Numbered from the stretch's first letter, positions 10,801-23,640 are shown. The stretch is 64,000 nucleotides of DNA from Bathynomus jamesi (GCA_023014485.1 JAJOZX010009451.1:62001-126000), one strand, 5' to 3'. The notes: generated from the letters alone by a model not told the origin. Numbers and translations: made by a program.

Positions 10801-10853
10801 ATGTAGCTACCAAAAAGGTCCATGGGAAATCTGTGTCGTTCGGAACTCTTTGA
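7827..10853 (+). CDS. pol: Pol polyprotein, E2 (protease, RT, RNase H, integrase)
   Basis: 1008 aa from the ATG at 7827, which lies in the -1 frame relative to gag. Order: aspartic protease with DTGA at 25-28; reverse transcriptase about 165 to 360 with YIDD at 323-326; RNase H about 470 to 590 with D475, E516, D541 and D586; integrase with zinc ligands H668, H672, C702, C705, catalytic D734, D793, E829 (D,D-35-E), and a GPY/F module at 951-953. No chromodomain is apparent. It would copy genomic RNA in the particle and insert cDNA with a 4-bp duplication. Arg235 is shared only with E5; other readable copies have Thr. The pol frame is already open from 7773, 54 nt before the ATG, so a fusion by frameshift cannot be excluded. 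Confidence 0.97.
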   Translation: MASSTRTANLLFIKDRNSGVNFLVDTGASVSAFPQKSGHTHSESPPLYAANGSRIPTYGTQSRELNLGLHRSFKWIFICAQVQHPIIGADFLQHFKLLVDLNKRRLCDQATLLSVLAKQVALPDASNSALSLVPPNSMYQCLFQRYPGILQPMQMGDTIKHTITHHITTKGPPVFAKPRRLAPDKLKAAKSEFQLMIDLGIIRPSKSSWSSPLHLVQKKSGDWRPCGDYRFLNSRTIPDRYPVPNVQDFTSLLHGKSIFSKIDLVKAFHHIPVEPSDIPKTAVCTPFGLFEFVKMPFGLRNAAQTFQRFIDEVTRGLDFVYAYIDDLLVASSTEEEHKEHLSLLFQRLEQYGVTINASKCVFAQPTLEFLGHTISQHGITPLQDKCEVIKNYPMPNNQRELRRFLGLVNYYHKFIKNCASVLAPLHAMITHKRKVTKLLWCSDSLQAFDNAKNAINSALSLSFPISDAPLTLTVDASDVAIGGVLEQTINGQQAPIAFYSKKLQPAQTRYSAFGRELLAIYLNVKHFQHFLEGREFCVFTDHKPLVTVFNKNSCNHSPRVIRQLDYISQFTTDIRHIKGVLNTPADALSRIEITSVTLSSTLWNAIAQDQDKDTELQDLLREDSTHSLSLKKMSMPGLSVPLYCDVSTAAIRLYVPPCHRQAVFTDLHNPSHPGIRASQHLVTSRFVWPSMRKDVKHWTKTCLACQRAKVQRHTRSPFDAFPPPSQRFEVIHVDIVGPLPVIQGQRYLLTCLDRFSRWPEAIPLSDIQADTVARAFLHGWVSRFGLPTKVITDQGRQFESSLWKKFTSLLGTVHAHTCAYHPQANGLVERFHRQLKSSLMCHEDSHWMDKLPLVLLGIRSAFKSDLKTTAAELVYGTTLRLPGGYFTAGDKSCDPTEFAQTLSSHMQSLQPVPPRLTSQQNIFVSPALQSCTHVFVRVPLPKRPLQCPYDGPYEVLRRTRKSFLIQRGSKVDKVSIDRLKPAFLESTLSEVHVATKKVHGKSVSFGTL

Positions 10854-10864
10854 ACTTCCTCTCT

Positions 10865-10876
10865 GGTGGGGGAGTG
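10865..10876 (+). other. Polypurine tract (E2)
   Basis: GGTGGGGGAGTG directly before the 3' LTR, 11 nt after the pol stop. Confidence 0.75.
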
Positions 10877-11340
10877 TGTAGTGAATACTCTTATTTTAGT
10901 TTCAAGTTAAATGTTAATTTTACCATCTTGAATTTCGGAATAGTATAAATTCATTTTAAATTAGTTACCCCATTATAATTCAATTGTGAACCACATTAAT
11001 ACTAATTTTATGTATACTATATTATTTTATTGTATGTAAACATAATTAATTATATATCACAATTGTCAGTTAATTATTTATATTCAAATATTTATTTTAA
11101 TCTAATACCATGTCCATTTTACAAATAAACAATAGAAAACCAAGGGTTATATTTTCCACTTTTGGTACTGTCGCAGTTTCGCCTAACGGACTCAATACGG
11201 CTAGTGAGATAATCACTGGTTGGCACTTAACTAGCGGCAGTGCTTATGGCTACATCATCCAGGTTAACCTATACCGGATAGATGCGCTACGGTCCCAAGC
11301 CGTAGCTTGCCTAGGCCAACGACGACGACGTAAACCAACA
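10877..11340 (+). repeat. 3' LTR of E2
   Basis: 464 bp. It has C at offset 440 (AGGCCAACG), the only difference noticed from the 5' LTR. CTAT follows at 11341. Confidence 0.97.
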
Positions 11341-13481
11341 CTATGATCGACATTTCAGTGAAATTTTACGTCGATTTTTGAATTACTTTGGCATTATATT
11401 GTTGAAAACAGTAGATAAAGCAGTTTTTTATCAATAGTTTCTTATTCGAATGAAAAATACTGAAAAAGATAAGTTTATGTTTTATCATAAGAAAATTGCA
11501 CAAAAAGTGTTCAAAACACGGAGGAAATCACTTTTGGTACAAAATTTTCATTTCATTAACATCGAATTTTAGTGGTAATTTTGGACGATTTTTGTCTAGT
11601 TTTCGATATATATTGTACAAAACTATAAACTAAAGCACATTATAGCCAAAAATTACTAATTCCAGGTAATATTTTGAAAAAAATTCAACCGTATAGATGT
11701 TAATTTATAGTCCCATTTTCATTTCTAAATCTAAAACTAGGCTAAATGATGCGATTTTTAAGCTAAAATTTGCGTAGTATTTAATGTTGGTATATATCAT
11801 TTCATGAATTTCATTCACTTTACAATATTTTAGGGCTATATTAAAGATTGTCTAAAAATTGGATCATAAAACATGGAAAAAATCGACTTTTTCCATTAAT
11901 TTTTTGCCTTACTATGATCGACATTTCAGTGAAATTTTACGTCGATTTTTGAATTACTTTGGCATTATATTGTTGAAAACAGTAAGATAAAGCAGTTTTT
12001 TATCAATAGCTTCTTATTCGAATGAAAAATATTGAGAAAGATAAGTTTATGTTTTATCCTAAGAAAATTGCACAAAAAGTGCTCAAAACACGGAGAAAAT
12101 CACTTTTTGGTACAAAATTTTCATTTCATTAACATCGAATTTTAGTGAAATGTTTGGACGATTTTTGTCTAGTTTTCGATATATATTGTACAAAACTATA
12201 AACTAAAGCACATTATAGCCAGAAATTACTAATTCCAGTAAATATTTTGAAAAAAATTCAACCGTATAGATGTTAATTTATAGTCCCATTTTCATTTCTA
12301 AATCTAAAACTAGGCTAAATGTTGCGATTTTTAAGCTAAAATTTGCGTAGTATTTAATGTTGGTATATATCATTTCATGAATTTCATTCACTTTTACAAT
12401 ATATTAGGGCTATATTAAAGATATAAACTATAAACTAAAGCACATTATAGTCAAAAATTACTAATTCCAGTTAAATATTTTGAAAAAAATTCAACCGTAT
12501 AGATGTTAATTTATAGTCCCATTTTCATTTCTAAATCTAAAAATAGGCTAAATGATCCGATTTTTAAGCTAAAATTTGCGTAGTATTTAATGTTGGTATA
12601 TATCATTTCACGAATTTCATTCACTTTTACAATATTTTAGGGCTACATTAAAGATTGTCTAAAAATTGGATCTTAAAACATGGAAAAAATCGACTTTTTC
12701 CAGTAATTTTTTGCCTTACTATGATCGACATTTCAGTGAAATTTTACGTCGATTTTTGAATTACTTTGGCATTATATTGTTGAAAACAGTAAGATAAAGC
12801 AGTTTTTTATCAATAACTTCTTATTCGAATGAAAATACTGAAAAAGATAAGTTCAAGTTTTATCATAAGAAAATTGCACAAAAGTGCTCAAAACACGGAG
12901 AAAATCACTTTTGGTACAAAATTTTCATTTCATTAACATCGAATTTTAGTGAAATGTTTTGACGATTTTTGTCTAGTTTTCGATATATATTGTACAAAAC
13001 TATAAACTAAAGCACATTATAGCCAAAAATTACTATTCCAGTTAAATATTTTGAAAAAAATTCAACCGTATAGATGTTAATTTATAGTCCCATTTTCATT
13101 TCTAAATCTAAAACTAGGCTAAATGATGCGATTTTTAAGCTAAAATTTGCGTAGTATTTAATGTTGGTATATATCATTTCATGAATTTCATTCACTTTTA
13201 CAATATTTTAGTGCTATATTAAGATTGTCTAAAAATTGGATCATAAACATGGAAAAAATCGACTTTTTTCCATTAATTTTTTGCCTTACTATGATCGACA
13301 TTTCAGTGAAATTTTACGTCGATTTTTGAATTACTTTGGCATTATATTGTTGAAAACATAAGATAAAGCAGTTTTTTATCAATAGCTTCTTATTCGAATG
13401 AAAAATATTGAGAAAGATAAGTTTATGTTTTATCATAAGAAAATTGCACAAAAAGTGTTCAAAACACGGAGGAAATCACTT
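11341..13481. repeat. Satellite array, block S3
   Basis: 2141 bp. CTATGATCGAC junctions at 11341, 11912, 12719 and 13289 give monomers of 571, 807 and 570 bp, then a part of an 804-type monomer interrupted by E3. Single-base losses become frequent from about 12830 onward. No gene seen. Confidence 0.95.
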
Positions 13482-13946
13482 TGTAGTGAATACTCTTATT
13501 TAGTTTCAAGTTAAATGTTAATTTTACCGTCTTGAATTTCGGAATAGTATAAATTCATTTAAATTAGTTTACCCCATTATATTCAATGTGAACCACATTA
13601 ATACTAATTTTATGTATACTATATTATTTTATTGTATGTAAACATAATTAAATATATATCACAATTGTCAGTTAATTATTTATATTCCAAATATTATTTT
13701 AATCTAATGCCATGTTCCATTTTACAAATAAATAATAGAAAACCAAAGGTTATATTTTCCACCTTTGGTACTGTCGTAGTTTCGCCTAACGGACTCAATA
13801 CGGCTAGTGAGATAATCACGGGTTGGCACTTAACTAGGCGGCAGTGCTTATGGCTACATCATCCAGGTTAACCTATACCGATAGATGCGCTACGGTCCCA
13901 AGCCGTAGCTTGCCTAGGCCAACGACGACGACGACGTAAACCAACA
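13482..13946 (+). repeat. 5' LTR of E3
   Basis: 465 bp with several compensating single-base gains and losses (near 13560-13590, 13690, 13715, 13835 and 13880) relative to its own 3' LTR. It retains the type I (ACG)n length. Confidence 0.94.
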
Positions 13947-13948
13947 AT

Positions 13949-13959
13949 TGGTGACCCCG
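13949..13959 (+). other. Primer-binding site, tRNA-Trp type (E3)
   Basis: Unchanged TGGTGACCCCG, two bases after the LTR. Confidence 0.78.
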
Positions 13960-13980
13960 GAGCTGGATTACCCTTCTACC

Positions 13981-14172
13981 CGAACGACTAGGACTAGACT
14001 GTAATGTCGTTCGTGCCCATCACCCCCTTCACCCGAACGACTAGGACCAGACTGTAATGTCGTTCGTGCCCATCACCCCCTTCACCCGAACGACTAGGAC
14101 TAGACTGTAACGTCGTTCGTGCCCACCACCCCCTTCACCCGAGCGACTAGGACCAGACTGTAATGTCGCTCG
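13981..14172 (+). repeat. Leader hairpin array, four units (E3)
   Basis: Units at 13981, 14034, 14087 and 14140, each 53 bp apart, with the same arm sequences as in E1 (three A/T-type and one G/C-type). Confidence 0.85.
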
Positions 14173-14283
14173 TGCCTCTGCCCCTCACCCCTGCCCGTGC
14201 GCTCTGTGCCTGCGCTCGTCTCAACCTCCACTCCTTCGTTGGAACTTGTCGTCTTGCTTGTACGTCAGCAAGCCTAGGAGAAG

Positions 14284-15041
14284 ATGCCTGACGACGCTGG
14301 TGCCATCTCCCACTTGAGCGTAAAGCTCCCCGTTTCTGGCCGGGTGATCCATTTATTTGGTTCCACAAGTGGAATCACAATTCAACTTGGGAAGGATCAC
14401 CACTAGCAGACGAAATACGATCATGTTTTGTCCTCTCTACCAGCAAGCATCATCTCTGAAGTCCGTGACGTCATCGTATCTCTTCCACGAGTGAGGACCC
14501 GTACAACGATCTGAGTCTGCCATCCTGCGCCGCACCACTGTCTCCGAGCGTGAGAAACTACATCAGTTAATCTCAAAAGAAGAACTTGGAGACCGTAAGC
14601 CCACTCAAATGCTGAGGCTATGCAGTGCGCTCTAGGCGAACGCGCACAAACCTTCGATAAGGACATCTTTAGACAGTTGTTCTTGCAGAAACTTCCTCCA
14701 TCAGCTCAGCGTGTCTTGGCCACTATGGATCCTGCTACTCCAGTTGATAAACTAGCAGAAACTGCCGACAAAGTAGTGGAGATTGACACAGCTCGGTCAA
14801 CAACGTAAACACACAAGCGAACTGGAGTTGAAAGTGAAAGAGTTAAGTCCAACGACTCAACCACGTTTGTTCTCTGCTACAAATCAACGGCAAAAGAAGC
14901 CATTCTCGGTCAAGATTTACGAAGAGGCATCGTTCGAGTTCCGGAAGATCTGCTTTCTACCACTCGAAATTTGGAAAGAAGGCTAGGAAGTGCATCTCCC
15001 CTTGCAATTTTTCGTCGGAAAACCCCAGCAGCGAGTCCTAA
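14284..15041 (+). pseudogene. gag: gag of E3, multiple frameshifts
   Basis: The start codon and both flanking landmarks are present, but the interval is a net 7 nt shorter than intact gag. Losses include CCGTTTCTGG for CCGTCTTCTGG near 14333, and others near 14365, 14408, 14480, 14513 and 14616. The DUF7041-like part is split over frames, and the zinc-knuckle region is interrupted near 14944. No full Gag is readable. The density of one-base changes with almost no substitutions resembles uncorrected reads more than old decay. Confidence 0.9.
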
Positions 15042-18000
15042 TGGCGTCTAGTACTCGCACTGCCAACCTGTTATTCATAAAGGACAGGAACTCTGGTATC
15101 AATTTCTTGGTCGATACCGGAGCGTCAGTCAGTGTATTCCCTCAAAAATCTGGTCATACGCACTCGGAATCTCCGCCTCTATACGCTGCTAACGGTTCAC
15201 GATACCCACGTACGGTACTCAGTCTCGTGAACTAAACTTGGGCCCTTCACCGATCCTTCAGTGGATTTTCATCTGTGCTCAAGTGCGGCATCCCATAATC
15301 GGCGCTGACTTCCTCAGCATTTCAAACTCATGGTGGATCTTGAAAGCGACGCTTATGCGACAGGCCACACTGCTTTCTGTTCTTGCCAAACAGGTTGCCC
15401 TTCCGGACGCCTCGAACTCTGCACTTTCCCTCGTTCCCCCTAATTCCATGTACCAGTGCCTTTTCCAACGATATCCAGGAATTCTTCAACCTATGCAGAT
15501 GGGTGATACCATTAAGCACACCGTTACCCATCACATTACAACAAAAGGTCCCCTGTGTTTGCAAAACCAGACGTCTTGCCCCGGACAAACTGAAAGCTGC
15601 CAAATCGGAATTCCAGCTTATGCTGGATCTTGGATAATAAGACCTTCCAAAAGCAGTTGGTCCTCTCCCCTACACCTGGTCCAGAAGAAGTCAGGAGACT
15701 GGAGACCATGTGGGGATTACGGTTTTTGAATTCGACAACCATCCCGGACCGATATCCGGTACCAAATGTCCAAGACTTACTTCTCTTCTCCACGGCAAAT
15801 CTATCTTCAGTAAAATAGATCTCGTTAAGGCTTTCCACCACATTCCCGTAGAGCTTCGGATATTCCAAGACTGCAGTTTGTACAACCATTTGGGTATTCG
15901 AATTTGTGAAGACCGTTCGGGCTACGGAATGCTGCGCAAACCTTTCAGAGGTTTATAGATGAGGTCACCAGAGGCTTAGACTTTGTTTATGCTACTCGAT
16001 GATTTGCTTGTGGCCAGCTCACGAAGAGGAACATAAGGAACATCTTTCACTCCTCTTTCAACGCTTAGAACAATACGGTGTTACTATTAAGCATCTAAGT
16101 GGTGTGTTTGCACAGCAAACCTTGGAATTTCTGGTCACACGATTTCGCAGCACGGAATTACCCCCCTTCAGGACAAGTGTGAAGTGATAAAAAATACCCT
16201 ATGCAAATAATCGCGTGAGTTACGTCGGTTTCTAGGTTTGGTCAATTATTACCACAGTTCATTAAAAACTGTGCCAGTGTTTCTTGCTCCTCTACACGCT
16301 ATGATCAACACAAACGCAAGGTAACGAAATTGGTATGGTGCAACGATAGTTTACAGGCGTTCGACAATGCCAAAAATGCTATCAATAGTGCATTGTCTTT
16401 GTCATTTCCTATCAGTGATGCCCCCCTAACTCTGACTGTCGATGCCTCAGATGTTGCGATCGGTGGGGTGTTGGAACAAACCATAACGGTCAACAAGCAC
16501 CCATCGCGTTTTACTCGAAAAAGCTGCAGCCAGCCCAAACGCGTTATAGTGCTTTCGGACGTGAACTTCTTGCTATTTACTTAAACGTGAAGCATTTTCA
16601 ACATTTCCTTGAAGGCCGAGAGTTTTGTGTTTTTACCGACCACAAACCTTTGGTCACTGTCTTCAATAAAAACAGCTGTAACCACTCTCCCAGAGTCATC
16701 AGGCAACTCGATTATATCTCGCAATTTACCACAGATATCCGCCACATCAAAGGTGTCTTGAACACTCCAGCGGATGCACTTTCAAGAATAGAGATTACTT
16801 CTGTTACCCTCAGCTCTACACTGTGGAATGCTATTGCACAGGATCAAGATAAGGATACGGAACTACAAGACCTGCTCAGAGAAGACTCCACTCACTCACT
16901 TTCCCTCAAGAAAATGAGTATGCCAGGATTGTCTGTGCCCCTCTATTGCGACGTATCAACAGCTGCTATTCGCCCTTATGTCCCTCCATGTCACAGAAAA
17001 GCAGTCTTCACGGATCTTCATAAGCCCTCCCATCCTGGTATCCGTGCTTCGCAACACCTGGTTACCTCTCGCTTTGTTTGGCCCTCGATGCGGAAGGATG
17101 TCAAACATTGGACCAAAACGTGCCTTGCCTGCCAGCGTGCCAAAGTCCAAAGGCACACCAGGTCCCCCTTTGACGCATTTCCGCCCCCATCCCAGCGATT
17201 TGAGGTAATTCATGTAGACATTGTTGGCCCTCTTCCAGTGATTCAAGGCCAACGTTATCTGCTCACCTGTCTCGACCGCTTTTCCAGATGGCCTGAAGCC
17301 ATCCCACTTCCTGATATCCAAGCGGACACTGTTGCAAGAGCCTTTCTTCATGGATGGGTATCAAGATTTGGATTGCCAACAAAAGTCATCACTGACCAAG
17401 GTCGCCAATTTGAGTCTTCGCTTTGGAAGAAGTTTACCAGCTTGTTGGGTACAGTACATGCGCATACCTGTGCGTACCATCCGCAAGCTAACGGCCTCGT
17501 CGAACGCTTCCATCGCCAGCTGAAGTCATCCCTTATGTGTCACGAAGACTCCCATTGGATGGATAAGCTTCCACTCGTTTTGCTTGGTATTCGCTCTGCA
17601 TTTAAGAGTGATCTGAAGACTACAGCGGCTGAACTAGTCTATGGAACAACACTGCGGCTACCAGGTGGCTACTTCACTGCAGGGGATAAGTCATGTGATC
17701 CTACGGAATTCGCTCAAACACTTTCCTCTCACATGCAGTCCCTTCAGCCTGTTCCCCCTCGATTGACTAGCCAACAGAACATCTTTGTTTCCCCAGCCCT
17801 CCAATCTTGCACCCACGTTTTCGTTCGTGTACCTCTCCCAAAACGGCCTCTCCAATGTCCATATGACGGGCCCTATGAAGTTCTCCGACGTACGCGCAAA
17901 TCATTTCTCATCCAGCGCGGTTCCAAGGTCGACAAGGTTTCTATCGATCGCCTTAAGCCTGCGTTTTTGGAATCAACCTTAAGTGAGGTACAAGTAGCTA

Positions 18001-18044
18001 CCAAAAAGGTTCAGCGGAAATCTGTGTCGTTCGGAACTCTTTGA
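15041..18044 (+). pseudogene. pol: pol of E3, frameshifted 5' half, intact 3' half
   Basis: A net 23 nt shorter than intact pol. The ATG, the DTGA protease motif and the following stretch are open, then single-base indels break the frame repeatedly between about 15200 and 16490, including one near the YVDD codons (about 15992). From about 16587 to 18044 a continuous 485-codon frame covers the end of RNase H, the whole integrase and GPY/F with no damage. The switch from damaged to perfect is abrupt. Confidence 0.93.
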
Positions 18045-18055
18045 ACTTCCTCTCT

Positions 18056-18067
18056 GGTGGGGGAGTG
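18056..18067 (+). other. Polypurine tract (E3)
   Basis: GGTGGGGGAGTG abutting the 3' LTR. Confidence 0.75.
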
Positions 18068-18534
18068 TGTAGTGAATACTCTTATTTTAGTTTCAAGTTA
18101 AATGTTAATTTTACCGTCTTGAATTTCGGAATAGTATAAATTCATTTTAAATTAGTTACCCCATTATAATTCAATTGTGAACCACATTAATACTAATTTT
18201 ATGTATACTATATTATTTTATTGTATGTAAACATAATTAAATATATATCACAATTGTCAGTTAATTATTTATATTCAAATATTTATTTTAATCTAATGCC
18301 ATGTCCATTTTACAAATAAATAATAGAAAACCAAAGGTTATATTTTCCACCTTTGGTACTGTCGTAGTTTCGCCTAACGGACTCAATACGGCTAGTGAGA
18401 TAATCACTGGTTGGCACTTAACTAGCGGCAGTGCTTATGGCTACATCATCCAGGTTAACCTATACCGGATAGATGCGCTACGGTCCCAAGCCGTAGCTTG
18501 CCTAGGCCAACGACGACGACGACGTAAACCAACA
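18068..18534 (+). repeat. 3' LTR of E3
   Basis: 467 bp, undamaged, the longest and probably the truest type I LTR in the window. ACTT follows. Confidence 0.97.
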
Positions 18535-19154
18535 ACTTTTGGTACAAAATTTTCATTTCATTAACATCGAATTTTAGTGGTAATTTTGGACAATTTTTGT
18601 CTAGTTTTCGATATATATTGTACAAAACTATAAACTAAAGCGCATTATAGCCAGAAATTACTAATTCCAGTTAAATATTTTGAAAAAAATTCAACCGTAT
18701 AGATGTTAATTTATAGTCCCATTGTCATTTCTAAATCTAAAACTAGGCTAAATGTTGCGATTTTTAAGCTAAAATTTGCGTAGTATTTAATGTTGGTATA
18801 TATCATTTCATGAATTTCATTCACTTTTACAATATTTTAGGGCTATATTAAAGATATAAACTATAAACTAAAGCACATTATAGCCAAAAATTACTAATTC
18901 CAGTTAAATATTTTGAAAAAAATTCAACCGTATAGATGTTAATTTATAGTCCCATTTTCATTTCTAAATCTAAAAATAGGCTAAATGATCCGATTTTAAG
19001 CTAAAATTTGTGTAGTATTTAATGTTGGTATATATCATTTCACGAATTTCATTCACTTTTACAATATTTTAGGGCTACATTAAAGATTGTCTAAAAATTG
19101 GATCTTAAAACATGGAAAAAATCGACTTTTTCCAGGAATTTTTTGCCTTACTAT
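18535..19154. repeat. Satellite array, block S4
   Basis: 620 bp, near-identical to S2 (5744-6364), bounded by the E3 ACTT site and the E4 CTAT site. No gene seen. Confidence 0.95.
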
Positions 19155-19617
19155 TGTAGTGAATACTCTTATTTTAGTTTCAAGTTAAATGTTAATTTTA
19201 CCATCTTGAATTTCGGAATAGTATAAATTCATTTTAAATTAGTTACCCCATTATAATTCAATTGTGAACCACATTAATACTAATTTTATGTATACTATAT
19301 TATTTTATTGTATGTAAACATAATTAATTATATATCACAATTGTCAGTTAATTATTTATATTCAAATATTTATTTTAATCTAATACCATGTCCATTTTAC
19401 AAATAAACAATAGAAAACCAAGGGTTATATTTTCCACTTTTGGTACTGTCGCAGTTTCGCCTAACGGACTCAATACGGCTAGTGAGATAATCACTGGTTG
19501 GCACTTAACTAGCGGCAGTGCTTATGGCTACATCATCCAGGTTAACTATACCGGATAGATGCGCTACGGTCCCAAGCCGTAGCTTGCCTAGGTCAACGAC
19601 GACGACGTAAACCAACA
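19155..19617 (+). repeat. 5' LTR of E4
   Basis: 463 bp. It has one C fewer near 19545 (GTTAACTATA) and T at the diagnostic offset. Confidence 0.96.
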
Positions 19618-19619
19618 AT

Positions 19620-19630
19620 TGGTGACCCCG
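19620..19630 (+). other. Primer-binding site, tRNA-Trp type (E4)
   Basis: TGGTGACCCCG two bases after the LTR. Confidence 0.8.
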
Positions 19631-19652
19631 GAGCTGGATTACCCCTTTTACC

Positions 19653-19738
19653 CGAATGACTAGGACTAGACTGTAATGTCGTTCGTGCCCATCACCCCCT
19701 TCACCCGAGCGACTAGGACCAGACTGTAATGTCGCTCG
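19653..19738 (+). repeat. Leader hairpin array, two units (E4)
   Basis: Units at 19653 (wobble-paired arm) and 19706 (G/C-type arm). Confidence 0.85.
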
Positions 19739-19851
19739 TGCCCTCTGCCCCTCACCCCTGCCCGTGCGCTCTGTGCCTGCGCTCGTCTCAACCTCCACTC
19801 CTTCGTTGGTAACCTGTCGTCTTGCTTGTACGTCAGCAAGCATAGGAGAAG

Positions 19852-20616
19852 ATGCCTGACGACGCTGGTGCCATCTCCCACTTGAGCGTAAAGCTCCCCG
19901 TCTTCTGGCCGGGTGATCCATTTATTTGGTTCCACCAAGTGGAAACACAATTCAACTTGGGAAGGATCACCGCTAGCAGGACGAAATACGATCATGTTTT
20001 GTCCTCTCTACCAGCGAGCATCATCTCTGAAGTCCGTGACGTCATCGTGTCTACTTCCACGAGTGAGGACCCATACAACGATCTGAAGTCTGCCATCCTG
20101 TGCCGCACCACTGTCTCCGAGCGTGAGAAAGTACATCAGTTAATCTCAAAAGAAGAACTTGGAGACCGTAAGCCCACTCAAATGCTGAGGGCTATGCAGT
20201 GCGCTCTAGGCGAACGCGCACAAACCTTCGATAAGGACATCTTTAGACAGTTGTTCTTGCAGAAACTTCCTCCATCAGCTCAGCGTGTCTTGGCCACTAT
20301 GGATCCTGCTACTCCAGTTGATAAACTAGCAGAAACTGCCGACAAAGTAGTGGAGATTGACACAGCTCCGGTCAACAACGTGAACACACAATTGGAACTG
20401 GAGTTGAAAGTGAAAGAGTTAAGTCAACAACTCAACCACGTTTGTTCTCTGCTACAAAATCAACGGCAAAGAAGCCATTCTCGGTCAAGATTTACGAAGA
20501 GGCATCGTTCGAGTTCCGGGAAGATCTGCTTCTACCACTCAAAATTTGGAAGGAAGGCTAGGAAGTGCATCTCCCCTTGCAATTTTTCGTCGGAAAACCC
20601 CAGCAGCGAGTCCTAA
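19852..20616 (+). CDS. gag: Gag protein, E4
   Basis: Intact 254 aa and, by inspection, the same protein as in E2 (Val94, knuckle C226-H229-C239-C243). It ends in the TAATG overlap with pol. Confidence 0.92.
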   Translation: MPDDAGAISHLSVKLPVFWPGDPFIWFHQVETQFNLGRITASRTKYDHVLSSLPASIISEVRDVIVSTSTSEDPYNDLKSAILCRTTVSEREKVHQLISKEELGDRKPTQMLRAMQCALGERAQTFDKDIFRQLFLQKLPPSAQRVLATMDPATPVDKLAETADKVVEIDTAPVNNVNTQLELELKVKELSQQLNHVCSLLQNQRQRSHSRSRFTKRHRSSSGKICFYHSKFGRKARKCISPCNFSSENPSSES

Positions 20617-23600
20617 TGGCGTCTAGTACTCGCACTGCCAACCTGTTATTCATAAAGGACAGGAACTCTGGTGTCAATTTCTTGGTTGATACCGGAGCGT
20701 CAGTCAGTGCATTCCCTCAAAAATCTGGTCATACGCACTCGGAATCTCCGCCTCTATACGCTGCTAACGGTTCACGCATACCCACGTACGGTACTCAGTC
20801 GCGTGAACTAAACTTGGGCCTTCACCGATCCTTCAAGTGGATTTTCATCTGTGCTCAAGTGCAGCATCCCATAATCGGCGCTGACTTCCTCCAGCATTTC
20901 AAACTCCTGGTGGATCTTAACAAGCGACGCTTATGCGACCAGGCCACACTGCTTTCTGTTCTTGCCAAACAGGTTGCCCTTCCGGACGCCTCGAACTCTG
21001 CACTTTCCCTCGTTCCCCCTAATTCCATGTACCAGTGCCTTTTCCAACGATATCCAGGAATTCTTCAACCTATGCAGATGGGTGATACCATTAAGCACAC
21101 CATTACCCATCACATTACAACAAAAGGTCCCCCTGTGTTTGCAAAACCCAGACGTCTTGCCCCGGACAAACTGAAAGCTGCCAAATCGGAATTCCAGCTT
21201 ATGATAGATCTTGGGATAATAAGACCTTCCAAAAGCAGTTGGTCCTCTCCCCTACACCTGGTCCAGAAGAAGTCAGGAGACTGGAGACCATGTGGGGATT
21301 ACCGGTTTTTGAATTCGACAACCATCCCGGACCGATATCCGGTACCAAATGTCCAAGACTTTACTTCTCTTCTCCACGGCAAATCTATCTTCAGTAAAAT
21401 AGATCTCGTTAAGGCTTTCCACCACATTCCCGTAGAGCCTTCGGATATTCCCAAGACTGCAGTTTGTACACCATTTGGGTTATTCGAATTTGTGAAGATG
21501 CCGTTCGGGCTACGGAATGCTGCGCAAACCTTTCAGAGGTTTATAGATGAGGTCACCAGAGGCTTAGACTTTGTTTATGCCTACATCGATGATTTGCTTG
21601 TGGCCAGCTCAACGGAAGAGGAACATAAGGAACATCTTTCACTCCTCTTTCAACGCTTAGAACAATACGGTGTTACTATTAATGCATCTAAGTGTGTGTT
21701 TGCACAGCCAACCTTGGAATTTCTTGGTCACACGATTTCGCAGCACGGAATTACCCCCTTCAGGACAAGTGTGAAGTGATAAAAAATTACCCTATGCCAA
21801 ATAATCAGCGTGAGTTACGTCGGTTTCTAGGTTTGGTAAATTATTACCACAAGTTCATTAAAAACTGTGCCAGTGTTCTTGCTCCTCTACACGCTATGAT
21901 CACACACAAACGCAAGGTAACGAAATTGTTATGGTGTAGCGATAGTTTACAGGCGTTCGACAATGCCAAAAATGCTATCAATAGTGCATTGTCTTTGTCA
22001 TTTCCTATCAGTGATGCCCCCCTAACTCTGACGGTCGATGCATCAGATGTTGCGATCGGTGGAGTGTTGGAACAAACCATTAACGGTCAACAAGCACCCA
22101 TCGCGTTTTACTCGAAAAAGCTGCAGCCAGCCCAAACGCGTTATAGTGCTTTCGGACGTGAACTTCTTGCTATTTACTTAAACGTGAAGCATTTTCAACA
22201 TTTCCTTGAAGGCCGAGAGTTTTGTGTTTTTACCGACCACAAACCTTTGGTCACTGTCTTCAATAAAAACAGCTGTAACCACTCTCCCAGAGTCATCAGG
22301 CAACTCGATTATATCTCGCAATTTACCACAGATATCCGCCACATCAAAGGTGTCTTGAACACTCCAGCGGATGCACTTTCAAGAATAGAGATTACTTCTG
22401 TTACCCTCAGCTCTACACTGTGGAATGCTATTGCACAGGATCAAGATAAGGATACGGAACTACAAGACCTGCTCAGAGAAGACTCCACTCACTCACTTTC
22501 CCTCAAGAAAATGAGTATGCCAGGATTGTCTGTGCCCCTCTATTGCGACGTATCAACAGCTGCTATTCGCCTTTATGTCCCTCCATGTCACAGACAAGCA
22601 GTCTTCACGGATCTTCATAACCCCTCCCATCCTGGTATCCGTGCTTCGCAACACCTGGTTACCTCTCGCTTTGTTTGGCCCTCGATGCGGAAGGATGTCA
22701 AACATTGGACCAAAACGTGCCTTGCCTGCCAGCGTGCCAAAGTCCAAAGGCACACCAGGTCCCCCTTTGACGCATTTCCGCCCCATCCCAGCGATTTGAG
22801 GTAATTCATGTAGACATTGTTGGCCCTCTTCCAGTGATTCAAGGCCAACGTTATCTGCTCACCTGTCTCGACCGCTTTTCCAGATGGCCTGAAGCCATCC
22901 CACTTTCTGATATCCAAGCGGACACTGTTGCAAGAGCCTTTCTTCATGGATGGGTATCAAGATTTGGATTGCCGACAAAAGTCATCACTGACCAAGGTCG
23001 CCAATTTGAGTCTTCGCTTTGGAAGAAGTTTACCAGCTTGTTGGGTACAGTACATGCGCATACCTGTGCGTATCATCCGCAAGCTAACGGCCTCGTCGAA
23101 CGCTTCCATCGCCAGCTGAAGTCATCCCTTATGTGTCACGAAGACTCCCATTGGATGGATAAGCTTCCACTCGTTTTGCTTGGTATTCGCTCTGCATTTA
23201 AGAGTGATCTGAAGACTACAGCGGCTGAACTAGTCTATGGAACAACACTGCGGCTACCAGGTGGCTACTTCACTGCAGGGGATAAGTCATGCGATCCTAC
23301 GGAATTCGCTCAAACACTTTCCTCTCACATGCAGTCCCTTCAGCCTGTTCCCCCTCGATTGACTAGCCAACAGAACATCTTTGTTTCCCCAGCCCTCCAA
23401 TCTTGCACCCACGTTTTCGTTCGTGTACCTCTCCCAAAACGGCCTCTCCAATGTCCATATGACGGGCCCTATGAAGTTCTCCGACGTACGCGCAAATCAT
23501 TTCTCATCCAGCGCGGTTCCAAGGTCGACAAGGTTTCTATCGATCGTCTTAAGCCTGCGTTTTTGGAATCAACCTTAAGCGAGGTACATGTAGCTACCAA

Positions 23601-23640
23601 AAAGGTCCATGGGAAATCTGTGTCGTTCGGAACTCTTTGA
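20616..23640 (+). pseudogene. pol: pol of E4, two one-base deletions
   Basis: Open through protease and reverse transcriptase (YIDD intact). One C is then missing from a six-C run at about 21754-21758 (residue about 381), followed by one C from a five-C run at about 22781-22784 (about residue 723, just before integrase D734). Three open segments in different frames together cover every domain. Both lesions are homopolymer contractions, so base-calling error is a live alternative to real inactivation. Confidence 0.94.

Larger units (their letters stand above)
6365..11340 (+). mobile_element. LTR retrotransposon E2 (type II, intact)
   Basis: Complete 4976-bp element with open gag and pol, flanked by CTAT (6361-6364 and 11341-11344). 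It is the reference intact copy used here for residue numbering. Both LTRs are 464 bp and differ at LTR offset 440 (T at 6804, C at 11316). The leader holds two hairpin units. It is coding-competent by inspection, but whether it is transcribed from within satellite chromatin is unknown. Confidence 0.98.
13482..18534 (+). mobile_element. LTR retrotransposon E3 (type I, indel-damaged 5' half)
   Basis: 5053 bp, flanked by ACTT (13478-13481 and 18535-18538), with the same insertion point and type I variants as E1. From about 13560 to 16560 it carries many one-base indels. From about 16590 to its end it appears identical to E1 except where E1 has lost a base. E3 plus E4 is a second copy of the E1 plus E2 block, displaced by about 12.8 kb. 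Confidence 0.96.

Noticed and set aside
661..11340. Tandem retroelements made by LTR-LTR recombination or circle integration
   Set aside because: Each element has its own two LTRs and its own target duplication, with satellite between copies. Such recombination would give shared LTRs or solo LTRs; none is present.
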